64,000 bases of DNA, taken from Dromiciops gliroides. Lineage: Eukaryota > Chordata > Mammalia > Microbiotheria > Microbiotheriidae. Positions 1 to 25,847 of this stretch are shown here, one piece after another (within the stretch, counting starts at the first letter, position 1; every line of letters begins with the position of its first letter). The stretch covers positions 440,322,322 to 440,386,321 of the forward strand of contig NC_057864.1 of the NCBI RefSeq assembly GCF_019393635.1. Reading direction: 5' to 3'. The translations under genes were made by a program, and so were the position numbers. The notes under the pieces are model-generated. The model ran no database searches. It saw nothing but the letters and a program-made list of their open reading frames with translations, and was not told the origin of the DNA.

Positions 1-315
1 CTTGGAATGAATGATTGAATGAATGAGCATTTATTAACACTTTGTTCCATTTAACCCTGGGGCTACAAATAGAAAAGACAATGTCATCCTAAGGAGTGTA
101 ACGATTGGAATGATGCCACTGCTGGAGACTTGCTGTAGAAGAGTTCTGTCCATGAGGTGAAGGTCTTTGAGGGCAAGACCATTAGTCTTTTCTTTGGTGT
201 CAGGAAGTGACGTTTGCTTGTGGGGGGAAGAAGGGGGAGCCTAGGGCTCTTTTCCTGGAGACTCTGGTGGAGAGCTGAGCTAGAAATGTGCTCTCCCTTT
301 AATAGATAGATGAAT
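1..315. other. Left flank, no gene seen
   Basis: Non-coding sequence with an old repeat-like start (gagcatttattaacac at about 25). The last 15 bp (aatagatagatgaat) are the left target-site duplication of the next SINE. Confidence 0.5.
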
Positions 316-462
316 GGGGGCAGCTAGATGGCGCAGTGGATAGAGCACCAGCCCTGGAGTCAGGAGGACCTGAGTTCAAATCTGGCCTCAGACATTTAAT
401 ACTTAACTAGCTGTGTGACCCTGGGCAAATTACTTAACCCCAATTGCCTCACTTAAAAAAAA
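316..462 (+). mobile_element. Marsupial poly(A) CORE-SINE with exact 15-bp TSD
   Basis: A full tRNA-related head (gggggcagctagatggcgca), a CORE-like centre (ctgtgtgaccctgggcaa) and an A tail are present. The direct repeat aatagatagatgaat lies at 301-315 and 463-477, so the insertion is clean and fairly recent. Confidence 0.93.
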
Positions 463-924
463 AATAGATAGATGAATGTAGGCCTTTCTCTCTCTCTTTA
501 CCAAATTCTTATTCTCCTTAATAAATGCTTAAAAGTCTAACTCTTGCTAAAGCTTATAATTTATTGGTGACCACTCATTAGATATTTTAAACAGTTTAGC
601 TAGAATTTTAGCCCTTAACAGGAGGTCACATTCTATTTAATCAAGGAGACAACACGTACCATACCCTGAAACACACTTTTGGACTGCTGGTAATAAAATA
701 CAATTTCGTTTAAAAGCATTACAGAAAAAAGCCCATCTTTTAAGCATCAATATTCTCCAAGTGATGTTATAAGGCTGCTAGTCACGGAACACTACAATCT
801 CCAAAGACTGAGAATTGTGGGTCATCCAAAGAGTGATGGGAAGATACTTGGTGGGCATAAATAGGCTGCAGTGTATTTATCAACAACTTAACATATATAA
901 AAAGTAGCATAAAAACATTATCCT

Positions 925-1096
925 GGGGCAGCTAGGTGGTGCAGTAGATAAAGCACCGGCCCTGGATTCAGGAGGACCCAAGTTCAAATCCGGCATCAGA
1001 CACTTAACACTTACTAGCTGTGTGACCCTGGGCAAGTCACTTATCCCCAATTGCCTCACCAAAAAAACCCAAAAACAAACAAACAAAAAAAAAACA
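925..1096 (+). mobile_element. Poly(A) CORE-SINE
   Basis: Full-length copy ending in an A-rich tail with aaacaaac interruptions. A partial duplication (aaaaacatta before, aacacatta after) brackets it. Confidence 0.9.
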
Positions 1097-1348
1097 CATT
1101 ATATAATGCCCATCAATTGAGGAATGACTGAACAAGCTGTGGTAATGAAATACTATTGTGCAATAACAAACAGTGAGCAGGCAAATTTCAGAAAAACCTG
1201 ATAAAACTTGTATGAACTGATGCAAAGTGAAATGAACAGAACCAAGAAAACATTTCACACAGTAACAGCAACATTGTGTGATGATTAACTATGGATAGCT
1301 TGGCTCTTCTCAGCAAGACAATGATCCAAGACAATGACAAAGGATTCT
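1097..1348 (+). mobile_element. L1 3'-end fragment
   Basis: The text from gcccatcaattgaggaatga through cagaaccaag to gatccaagacaatgac matches the late ORF2/3' region seen in the other L1 copies of this window. It is short and cut by the next SINE. Confidence 0.8.
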
Positions 1349-1350
1349 TT

Positions 1351-1496
1351 TTGGGGGGGGGCAGGGTAGTGAGGGTTAAGTGACTTGCCCAGAGTCACAG
1401 AGCTAGTAAGTTTCAAGTGTCTGAGGCCGGATTTGAACTCAGGTCCTCCTGAATCCAGGGCTGGTGCTTTATCCACTGCACCACCTAGCTGCCCCC
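1351..1496 (-). mobile_element. Poly(A) CORE-SINE, reverse orientation
   Basis: Reverse complement of the same SINE, from a T/G-rich tail to ccacctagctgcccc. It is inserted at the end of the L1 fragment. Confidence 0.92.
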
Positions 1497-2449
1497 TCCC
1501 TACTATCTTAAAAAAGAAATTATTTCCCTTATGATTATTATTCCACTCTTTGAAGAATATCCACCAAGGGGGGCAGCTAGGTGGAAAAAGTGGTGGGCCA
1601 AGAATATAGTGAGAGTAAGAGATAATAAATGGTCAGCCTGCATGCCCACATTGGTATCTGGTGACAAGAGACCTAGAAGATGGCCCCTATCTTGTTGGAT
1701 GGACCTCCCCTATGGAGGATTATAGGGAAGGACATAGACAAGAACCACAGATGATAAGAAGGTATGGAGGGGTTGGAATATGTACCATTGGAAGGAATGC
1801 TGAAATGCACTAAATCCCTGACGCACTGAAGTACTGGGACATGAAATACTGAATTCAAAGCAGATTTTCATCATTATACATTTTCTCACTCTATGATATG
1901 AACGGTATAACTTCCATAAGGGGAGGAAGTATATGATTTTTAGGAATGTTTCAAGATGGGGTTCTCATACTCAAAAAGTTTGGGGAATGCTGACCTAGGT
2001 CCTTCCCAAGCCCCTTCTGCTGCCTCTGATGTGAGGCTGAATAAACAGGGAAGGGGCTGGGTGGGGTTGGTGTTGTTTCTACTGAAACCTTTTCTGGTTT
2101 GCAAAGAAATCCCTGGAAAGTCTCAAGGAACCTGTATGAGCAGCAGGCTCAGGAATTCCTTGAACCATATCCAATCCTCCCCCCAGTCCCTACTGGGCCC
2201 TTCCCATTTCTTGGATACCACCACCTCCTCCCCTCCTCCCTGGGAGAGGGAAGAAGGTCATAACTGAGAGAGGGGCCCCTTAAGTAAGGTCATCCCAGAG
2301 CAAAGTAGGGAGCTGCTAAGGCCCCCTCCCCTCTATCCCCACACCAGCTCCAGCAAAAAACCCAGAAGTTTTCAGATCTGCCACACAACTGAGGTCAGAG
2401 CAAGAAAAAACAAATGAATCTTAAGCTACAGTGACTGAGGTTAGACATC

Positions 2450-2645
2450 AGGAATGATAATATCTTCCATTTATATGGGACTTAACAAAGCCCATTCCTC
2501 AGTTTCAGCTGGTGAAGTAGATTTTATCCCCAACTACAGAAAACTAAGGTTTAGAATGAAGTCATTTACCCAAGGTGACATAGGGTGTCAGAGTGAAGAT
2601 TCACATTCAGTTCTTTCCACTACACCACTGGCCTCCAAACTACAG
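2450..2645 (-). repeat. MIR-like old SINE
   Basis: Diverged reverse-strand MIR pattern: ttatatgggacttaacaaag, atccccaactacag, catttacccaaggtgacata, then ttctttccactacaccactg. Confidence 0.55.
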
Positions 2646-2879
2646 GGTTTCCTGAGGAATGAGAGGGATGGATTGTAGAACCACATTCCTGAATAGGAGA
2701 CACTGCTGTACCTGGCCTGAATTGGGGGTTGATCTGTCTAAAGACAGAATAATAAAGACCTCAACAGAACCTTAAGACAGGAGTCTTGAGTTCTCTTTCC
2801 CTGTCTCAGACCAAGTCTGTACCACATAATCTAGCCTGTGGTTAGGTACTATCTAGTATTATTCTCAAACTGCCTCACC

Positions 2880-3105
2880 ACCTCTAGGGTCTAATAATAA
2901 TAATTCCTTGAATTTCCATAGCACTTTCCATCTATGACCTCATTTGACTCTCACAATGTCTCTGTCTTTCTATGCTTACCAAAGCGTCTGGCACATAGTA
3001 TGCAGCTTAATAAATGTTAATTGACTGACTTGCCATAATGCCCCAATGCATAGTAGGTGCTTAATAAATGTTTGTTGAATGAATGAATGAATGAACAACT
3101 TTGTT
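2880..3105 (+). repeat. L2 3' end(s) with GAAT tail
   Basis: It has the L2 terminal pattern ctggcacatagtatgcagct followed by taataaatgttaattgac, then a second terminus (gcatagtaggtgcttaataa) ending in gaatgaatgaatgaatga. Two overlapping L2 ends or an internal duplication are possible. Confidence 0.7.
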
Positions 3106-3415
3106 AGGGTCAGCATAGAAGGAAGTATATCTCACCTCCCCAATTAAACCATGAAGGCAAGAGGCCTGTTTTCTGATTCCTGATTTTTCCTCCTTCCTAT
3201 TCAGTGATGTAGCTCTGGAAGCATAGTAGGTGTGTATTGAGTATCAAAGTACTTGATTCGACCCTGTGCAAAAGCAAAAAGAGCAATGAGGAAGCAGTAG
3301 GAGGTCAATGGCCCTTATAGCCACTACTACCAGTGTTTTTGGAAGGGTCCGGTACTCTACACTGTGGCGGGAATGCCCTCTCTCCTCACCTCAGTCTGCA
3401 GAAATCCTCTTCCCC

Positions 3416-3736
3416 GGGGGCAGCTAGGTGGCTCAGTGGATAAAGCACCAGCCCTGGATTCAGGAGTTCCTGAGTACAAAAGTGCTTAAGAAATGTTCTT
3501 TTCGGGGGCAGCTAGGTGGCACAGTGGATAAAGCACCGGCCCTGGATTCAGGAGGAAATTCATAAATAAGGAACCACAAAGAACAGGCATAAAGGATGGC
3601 ATCAAAGCACTGGCCCTGGATTCAGGAGGACCTGAGTTCAAATCTGACCTCAGACACTTGACACTTACTAGCTGTGTGACCCTGGGCAAGTCACTTAACC
3701 CCCATTGCCCCACCAAAAAAAAAAGAAAGAAAGAAA
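3416..3736 (+). mobile_element. Composite CORE-SINE insertion with one 15-bp TSD
   Basis: The repeat gaaatcctcttcccc lies at 3401-3415 and 3737-3751. Between them are two SINE heads (3416-3480 and about 3505-3554), short non-SINE spacers, then the rest of a SINE from about 3604 to its A/GAAA tail. The single outer duplication suggests one integration of an already chimeric copy, or later rearrangement inside one copy. Confidence 0.85.
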
Positions 3737-3879
3737 GAAATCCTCTTCCCCAAAGTAGAGACTCTGGTGCCACTTCCTCTGTGATGCCTTCCCTGACCTG
3801 CTTCCCCATACCCCGCCCCCAAAGTAACCTCTCCATCACAACATTTTCCTTGAGTACATTCTCTGGATCTCTCCTTTGT

Positions 3880-4035
3880 CTTAATTACCCACTACCTTGT
3901 AGTATACTCATGTATGCATACATCATGTTCCTTTCTCCCTGTTCCAGAAACTCATGGAGGGTCAGCATCATTGTCTATCTGGGTAGTCCTGGGGACTAGC
4001 ACAAAGCCTTGCACATAGTAGGTATTTTAATCGCT
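3880..4035 (+). repeat. L2 3' end
   Basis: Diverged L2 terminus: aactcatggagggtcagcat, then gcacatagtaggtattttaa. Confidence 0.6.
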
Positions 4036-4104
4036 ACTCAGTAGGTTTGCCTTTCTAGTTCTTATAACTAGGAGTTATACAGGACCTGAGGCAGAGAGCA
4101 AAGA

Positions 4105-4365
4105 AAGGATGGGAGAACATTTATAAATCCCTTACTATGTTCTGAGCACTGTGCTAATAAAAGCTTTACAATTATGGTCTCATTTGAGCCTCACAACAAC
4201 CCTGAGAGATAGGTGCTATTATTATCCCCATTTCACAGATGAGGAAACTGAGGCAAAAGGAGTTAAGTGATTTGCCTAGGGTTACACAGCTAGTGTGTGA
4301 GGTCACATTTGAACTCGGGTCTTCCTGGGGCTTTTTGCACTGTGTCACCCAGCTGCTCTCATAAA
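4105..4365 (-). repeat. MIR-type SINE, reverse orientation
   Basis: It shows the classic reverse MIR order: tgagcctcacaacaaccctg, attattatccccatttcaca, gatgaggaaactgaggcaaa, tacacagctagtgtgtgagg and a tRNA-like end near cacccagctgct. Confidence 0.8.
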
Positions 4366-4529
4366 GAGAGAAAGGGTAGAGAATATGACCAGTGTCTAGA
4401 GGAATGACAACCAAATCGGCCATTGGAGGGGCTTTGGCTGCCGGCTCCCCAGCCCAGTAGAAACCCCAACTGGTGCTGCGCCTTTTTTTCCCGGGTGGGT
4501 GTGGAGCAGGCCAGTGATGAGCCAACATC

Positions 4530-6879
4530 CCTGGCCGTGACCCTGTTTGCGTGAGGAACTGAAGTTTATTTTCAGAGTTGAAGTTCCGAAGTGGTAAATC
4601 CCAGAAACACTTTTCTCTGGCCGAGTATTTGGGTTCGCTTTAAGTGGCTAAGTACAGCTCCCTCAGCCAGCCTGGCTCCTCCAGTGTGGGGTCCCAGATG
4701 GGGAGCCGGGGACTGGGGGCAGTGAAGGGGATGAGCGGGACACTGACTTCGAGGTTATTCCCTCACAATAGAAACGAAACAGCAAGGCAAATCTTTGCAA
4801 AGTGAGTTAAACCTCTCCCCCCTGTCTGGCTCTACAGGTATGGAAGTCCCTCGGCTAGTGATGTTATCGGGCTATGTAGACAGCAAAAACCAGAGGTTTC
4901 ACAAGTGCACAGTTGGCTAGTGTGGATGGGACCAGCCCAAGGTTAGGGCCGATGTGATCATCGGCGGCCCCCACCCCCACCCAAGTGCAGAAACGAAGTG
5001 GATAGCTCCAGGGTCACACCCAGTTCTGACCACATGGGGTGAGTGTGGGAAAGGCAGCCAGGAGCCTAGAGATGCATGCTGCGTGTCCCGCCAGGGGCTG
5101 CAAGGCGGGGCGGGGGTGGGGTGGGTAAAGAAAAGAAAGGATGGGAACAAGGACTGAACTCGAGGAACCCACCAACTGCCTCAGAGGAACTAAAGAATTA
5201 AAGTGGGGATGAGGTGGAGAGCAGGGTTGTCTCCAAATCCACTGTCCTAGTCCTAACTCTAAACTGAAAGGGGTAGGGAAGGGGTGAGTTCAATGCCCTC
5301 GCTCGGGCCCCTACTTCATCTTCCCATTTTCCGTCTCTCTCCGCTACTCCCCTCCCCCACTCCCCCCATCTCCTGGGCAGGGTAGGGTCTTCTGCATACA
5401 CCATCCAAGCTGTGGTTGGAAGTGAGTGAGGGTGGGGTGCTAACAGCACCTTGGGGAGAGAGGAAAAGGTCAGTGGGCTTCTTGGACGAGCCCCTCCCCA
5501 AATCATCCCGCTCCGCCTCTGCCTGGGGCGGCTTCAGCTTCGGTCTGGCCCAGCTGCTCCCCGTCGGCTCACGCCCGCGCTTGTCCCCACGGCCCCCCAC
5601 ACCCTCGGAGCCTCTTTGGGGTGAGGGGCCGGCAGAGTTGGGGGGAGGGAGGACCAGCTGGGGTGCAGTGTTTACATCAAGGACATTTATTGTGGAGATA
5701 AATCATGAGCCCTGAGCTGCGGCTGACCGGGGAAGGGGAGCAGGAACGAGAGTTATACCACAGAGAACAAGAGAGAAACTGAGGCTCGGGAAGGGGAAAG
5801 GGTCAGCCCGCGGTCTCCTAGAAGTCCAATGCCAAAGAAGACTTGCAAGGAGGGGAGGAGGGAGCATTTTCCTGCCAGGGACCTCCCGGCGACTCCATGA
5901 GCTTGGAGCACCGATTGTGGGGCAATGATTTCCCCTCCCCGCCCCGATCCACCTCTCCTCCCGGTCCCAGTCCTTCAAGGAGGCCGCGGATGTAGGTGGG
6001 CAAGGGCTCCCAGTCCGGTGACTTGGAGCTGCGCTGCACTGCGGGGGAGGGAGCTCCAGGACCCTCTTTCACCCGGACCCCCACTCGGCCTCTAGTGTAA
6101 GGAGAGCCAGCCAGCTGTTTCTGATTCATTCACACTCTGCCCGAGGGAGTAAGGGACCCATGGACAAGGTCGGGAGAAGTAAGAGAAACTGAGAGCTGCT
6201 AATCCCGAGGTCAGGGGAGGAGGACAGATCTCGTACTCGTCCCGAAGCGGCGCTGCCCCCTACCCCCTTCCCTGGGAACATTGCTACTCCAACTCTGGAC
6301 ACCGCCATCCCCATCCTCCCTTCCCAGTAGCTCGGCCCCAGGAGGGCAGGTCGAGACCTTCCTGAGTCTCCCGCTTCCCTAGCGCTCGGATCGATCACCG
6401 AGCGGTTCGGCTGCAGCCCTAGCAGAGCCGGCCGGGCTGAGGGGGCTGGGGGTGGGGGTGGGGACCGGTGGAAGAGAAGGAGGGAAAGGGATGATGTAGG
6501 ATTGAGAAGTGAGGCAGTCAGTCCCTTTCCACAGCCTCTGAGCAGTCCAAGAGCCACCCAGCGGGCTGGGGTGCAGGAGGGTGGACTGTGGTTCTGAAAA
6601 AAAGGAGAGGGACCGTGGGGACACAGGCTTCGGATTACCGGGGCTGAAAGCCATCTCAGCAAGAGCGCCCCTGTTGGCAGTGCCGAATTCTGCTTTTCAC
6701 TCGATTTTCCGTATCTCGCTGTGGTAGAGAGGATTCTACCCATTTCATTGTGAGGGTGGAGAAAGAGCCGGGAGTCTGAGTGCGTTCCCCTTTTTTCCTC
6801 TCCAGTTGCGTGGAGATTTAGGGGTCAGGGAGAGAAGCCCACAACCCCCGCCCCCTGCTCCCCCCTCCAAGCACTGCAC
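4530..6879. other. Unique GC-rich DNA upstream of WNT2B
   Basis: This stretch lacks recognisable SINEs, unlike the 4 kb before it, and has CpG-bearing patches near 5.5-5.65 and 6.2-6.45 kb. No exon could be supported. Upstream regulatory DNA or an untranslated alternative WNT2B first exon is possible but not shown. Confidence 0.5.
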
Positions 6880-7495
6880 TGCTCCCCTCAAGAACGGGTT
6901 TGGGAGGGAGGGGCGCTAGGACCCGGGGACGCGGCGTCCACCGGGCCCAGGCGCTCTGGGCGCATGGAGTGAGCTGAACCTCCCCGTCCCGTCTCGCTCC
7001 AGCAGGTGGGGGGCGCAGCGCCGAGGGGGAGTGAGAGGAGGGAGGCGGGGGCAAAGACAACGGCGACACCTGGGGTGGTGGAGCGCGCCTCTGCTCTGGG
7101 GGCCCCAGGCGGGGCCGCCCTGAGGGCCGCGCGTGTCCCTGGCCGCAGCCCCGCCCGGCGCCGTCCAATGAGAGCCCGCGGCCAGAGGGGTTGTCCGCAC
7201 CGCCCGGCCCCGCAGCCCCACTCGGCGCTGCGCCGCCGACCCCCGGACACCGCACCCTGGGTAGAGCGCGCGGTAAGCCGTGGCGAGATCCCTGCCTCCA
7301 GCCCCGGACAGCACGCCCCGAGACAGCCCTCGGAGCCGCACGCAGCTCGGCGGAGTCTCCAGTCACTCCGCTGACCCCCGACACTGTCCTCTGCCTGGTG
7401 GGCGCATCTGTCCTGACCCCTGCGCTCCGCGGCCCTAGGCCACTGAACCCCGGATAGCTGGCGCCCATCCGGGCGCCCCACTGTCGGTGCGGTCC

Positions 7496-7531
7496 ATGGG
7501 CCCCTGCTGGGGGGAGGTTGGGACAGCCTGA
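7496..7531 (+). promoter_or_regulatory. Possible short upstream ORF in the WNT2B 5' leader
   Basis: An ATG with G at +4 opens an 11-codon frame ([11 protein letters not shown]) ending in TGA 91 bp before the WNT2B start. It matters only if transcription starts upstream of it, as the promoter elements near 7.15 kb suggest. It could lower initiation at the main start. Confidence 0.35.
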
Positions 7532-7622
7532 GGGTCACCCTAGCTGGGGTCCCGTCCCCTCGCCCCCGGCTCTGCGCTCTACCCCACCCCGGGACGCGCA
7601 GGGGGAGAGCCCTCGGGGAGCT

Positions 7623-21686
<14,064 letters not shown>

Positions 21687-22300
21687 GCACCAGCACCCTT
21701 CACCAGCCCCTCCATCCCAAACCCTCAGCCTCAACAGCACAAGACCCTCGCATGCACACCCTGTACCCAGACTCCCCAACTCTGGGCTGCCACAGCTTCT
21801 ACTGAAGGATTCGGACAGTACCATGTTGCCTTTGCCCCACGGGACCCACACATCCTGCTGGGTATTCCAGCCCAAAGGAGGAGGTGATGAGATACTGAGC
21901 AGCACGGAAGGAGAGCAAGGGGCACTGTGGAGAGACAAGAGTTGCACTAAAGAACCCACAAGAGGTTCGCTTTTCTCCTTCCCTTCTCTGGCACTTCTTG
22001 GGCATACAGGAGAAAGAACACCTTGGGTGGGGGGGGCTGCCATGAACACCTCCCTGGTTTAGGAGTGGGGGTGTAGCACTGGTGAGGTGTGAACAGTCCA
22101 TTGGTCATCCTGGAAGTGACCATTAGTCTCCAAGTCCCTTCAATTCTCTGGAGCCTGGGCCTGCTGGACAAGGGGCACACCTGCAGGATGGGGGTCCGTC
22201 TATGTGCTTGTATGTTGTGTACTGCTGCATATGTGGAGAAAGAGAGATATATGCACCTGCACCCTCCCCATCCATATAGTATCTCATAAATTTGTATCAG
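21687..22300 (+). other. WNT2B: WNT2B 3' UTR (extent unknown)
   Basis: This is the transcribed sequence expected after the stop. No AATAAA occurs in the next 4 kb. A weak variant (cataaa, near 22286) lies about 600 bp after the stop, and the first perfect AATAAA on this strand is at 26321-26326. The end was therefore not fixed. Confidence 0.5.
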
Positions 22301-23706
22301 ATATCACTGCCTCAGTCACTTACCTGCTGGGTTCTTGGGTGGTGGTGGTCCGACTATAGGCAAGCAGTGGAAGGCAGTTACCCCCACTGAGTCAACCACT
22401 ACTTAACCTGCCTTCCGTGGGCACTTGGCCTTTTTGTTTTGATCCTGACCTTGGTAGGTGCTATTTTTCAGGGTGAGCAGGCACTAGCTTCTAGTGTGTT
22501 TTATGCTGGAAGAGTGCTTCCCAAGACTGCCCTCTTCCCAGAGCTGACCTTGTCCTGGGCAGTATCCATGACAACAGAAGAAGAGGTTCCTAGATGAGGG
22601 TGAGGAAAGATAACCTTGCTTTCAGACCCGCCTCCCCACTGTTCTATGTAGAGATGAGGCTGCTCAGTGTCACAGAGGCCCATTCACAGACACCACGTTG
22701 GGAGGGACTGTGAGGAATATCTGGACACGAATGCCCTTTATAACATCTCAACAAATAGCAACTTCTTAATAGCCTTAATTGCCACTGACTTAAGAGTCAA
22801 CAAGAAAAATCCTAAAAACCAAAGGGGTCCTCACCCTTAAAATAATCCACAACAGCAAACAATGGAGAAACACATCTGGTATTGGGACTATGAACAAGCC
22901 CCCCCCCCCCCCCCCAGCAGCTATCAGCCTGCTCACAAGGCAGGACCGAGCCTGCTGCTGCTTTTGGCCAAATCCTATCATTCAGACTCCAAGGTCTCCC
23001 TTCTTGTGCTCTTCCCCGGGACTGGCAAAAATGATTGAGTGCTCATAGGCTTCCAGGTTGGAGAGAGGCACATTTCAGAGAGCAAAAGGCCATTGAAGGC
23101 GTTTGTTTCTGGGACAAAATATTGATAGGGATGTGAGAGACCTATGGAAGATTAGTGGAGGGTTAGGAAGATGGGTGGTCTCCTGAGTAATCCAAGACAA
23201 GGAAGTCCCTTTCCATTCAATGGTAAGTGAAATAATCAGGATGCATTCCCTTAGGGCTCTGTGGACTGGCTTTCCTGGGCTTTGTCCTAAAAGTTGGTGC
23301 TTGTGTCCCCATCCTACTTCCACCTAATGTGAAGGCTCCCAGGTAGCTCATCCCAGCCCATCCTGCCCGTGTGTCCTCTATCACTTGCAGACCACTTAGT
23401 GCTGGTACAAGCCTTCAGGCTTAGGGGCCCAGGGTATTTTTATTTTTACAAGGACTGCAGACAGGCCTTCCTTGCTTTCCCCCTTCCCCCTTCTCCCCAA
23501 ACCCTACTCTCCTTCATTTCCCTGCCCTAGTCTACACAATTGCCAAGCAGTTCCACTCTCCATGCAGACAGCATGAAGCACTGGGGTGGGGAGGGGGAAT
23601 GGGGGCCGTGGGCCTGGGCCTCAGGGACAGATTTATTTGGATGTTCAGACTAATATTTGTGTAACCTGCCAAGACCCGTGTAGGAGGGTTTGGGGTATGG
23701 TTTTTT

Positions 23707-23742
<36 letters not shown>

Positions 23743-23761
23743 CGTGCGTGCGCGCGCGCGT
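23707..23761. repeat. (GT)n/(GC)n microsatellite
   Basis: About 15 GT units pass into gcgtgcgtgcgtgcgcgcgc, another Z-DNA-prone tract. Confidence 0.95.
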
Positions 23762-25803
23762 TTTTGAGAAAGAGAGAGTAAAAATGCTTCAGCTTCATAT
23801 CCATTAATACAAAACATGAGCTGGTCAGGACCCTTGTGGCCTGCGGTGAGGGGATTCCTGTGGAGAAACAGGGCTGAGTCAGGCCAGGGGAATGTCTTCC
23901 TCGTAGAGTGGTGGAGTCAACTCGATAACTGATGAGTGGGATTAGGGAGGAGGGAGTGAGGGGAAGAAGGGAAGGGCTTCTGACAGTTTGAGATGGAGTG
24001 GAGAAAGAGCTCGCTATCTGGGGGGATATTACCGGACGGTGGTGGGGAGGAGGGCGGGGGGGGGGGGGTCCTGGTTAGCCGGGATGAGGGGCAGGGTCAG
24101 AGGAGACTTCCCCAGCATGGCAGCCTCCTAGGAAAGGCCTCGGCACACCCCTGCTGCTTCCTCACATGGAAAAGTGCTGTTCACTGCACCGACCAAGGCG
24201 AGGATGCTCCGTTCCCTCCGAGCAGGCCAGGCCCAGGCCCAGCTCTCACCTGTGTTCTAACAAAGATGCTGCTTTCCTAGTCCTTCCACATTTCCACTCT
24301 CTCCAGAAGAGAGAGGGCCTCCTTTGGCAGCTCTCTGGCCCGCTCTAGGTCATACACAGCTTCAGAATTCCAGATTGCAGAGCCTTGCATTGGCCAATTT
24401 TCCCATCCTAAATTGAGAGAAGCAAGCTGTTGGTAAGGAGGAAATGGGGTGATGAGAATAGAGAAGCAGGGCTGTTCACCTCAAAGGCTAGAAAATGGAA
24501 GTAAAGGGCAGCTCTGGGCCTCATCATGGGGACCCTGCACTGTGAGGGCCAGTGGACCCCAAGCAGTATCTCTGGGGTATGCCAAGGACTTTGTGTGATC
24601 CAGCCAGGGCTCCCTCTGCGTCTGGTCATCTCACTACTCATCTGGAGCTTTCTTCTTCTTTTTCTCACTGCCCAGCAAAGATTATCATTCTCTCACCAAG
24701 GGGTAAGAGACTCACATACCCCCCAAAAAAGTTATTTAATCATACAACATGCAGTAAATCCACTGAGTATCTACTGGGGGCTGGGGGCTGTTCAGCATGC
24801 AGTCACACAAGTAAGCACCACTATCCCTCCTCTCCAGAAGTCCACAATCTTATATGAAAGCAAAGGCCCATGATCCTACTGTGACTCAGTTTCATCTTTA
24901 GTCAAGGAGTAGCAGAACAGGCAGTTGGCTTTCTTGTGGAGGAGAAAGAAGGAGCTCGCCCCACACCTGCTGAAAAGGGCTGGATGCCAACCAGCCCATG
25001 GAACATGTTACCAGCCTGCCCTCCCTTGTCCCAAGAGGAATGCCAAGAAACTATCAGTGACATCAGCATTCTTTACCAACCATTCCTGACTTGCACTTAA
25101 TGCCTAGAGAGCTGAGTGAGTGTTCCTTGTTGTGCCTCGTTCTGATATTACCAGTTCCATAGAGAGACCTACTCTTTCCCCTTCTGGCACTGCTAGCAGA
25201 AATACCACTACCTGTTCGCTATTCAAGCCCTCTAAGGGTTCAGGCCCATTTGATCGACTGCTTGCTAATTCCTTAGAGGAGCAGCAACTACTCGGCATGA
25301 CCGGCTAGCCCACCCCCACCTTGGAGTTTGTATGTAAGCATCCCTGCCAGTCGTGAGGAGGGAGCCCCGAGTTAGACAAGGGGAAGGAGGATGGCTAGGG
25401 TGGGGGAGGGAGTTTGTTCCTCATCCCTGGGAAGCCGTCGGCCTCCAGTTCTGCCGCCAAATGACAGCAGTGGAGAACAATGCCGAGCATTCCTGGGCAG
25501 GTCGGTGGGACCCTGGGCTCTTGGGCCTCGTGGAGAAAGGTGCCAGACACAGAGTGCTCGGTAAGCAATCCTGCAGAGCCGCCCCCTGGGTGCAGAAATG
25601 AAATACGAGGGAGCTTCACATTACACAGAGACCTGCAGCTTCCACCTGGTTATTGATGGCTCCAGTGACGGCCTCTGCCCCCATCCTCCACATAGAAAAC
25701 GCCTGCTGCTCCAGGGGCTGGGCATCTCTGAAACAATCTCAGAGGATGACCCAGAGAGGAAAAGGAAAAGATGCTGCCCCTTCCCACTCCTCACCCTCCT
25801 GCC

Positions 25804-25805
<2 letters not shown>

Positions 25806-25845
<40 letters not shown>
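25806..25845. repeat. (CA)n microsatellite
   Basis: About 20 uninterrupted CA units. Confidence 0.97.

Positions 25846-25847
<2 letters not shown>

Noticed and set aside
1569-1582. A 14-17 bp match to the SINE head (ggggcagctaggtgg)
   Set aside because: Too short to call an insertion; no tail or duplication was seen.
7518-7622. N-terminal extension of WNT2B upstream of 7623
   Set aside because: The frame is open, but it starts with TTG, not ATG, so the first usable start is 7623.
23532-23580. Minus-strand text with GEWNC resembling the ST7 tail WNC
   Set aside because: No proper acceptor precedes it and the match is three residues.
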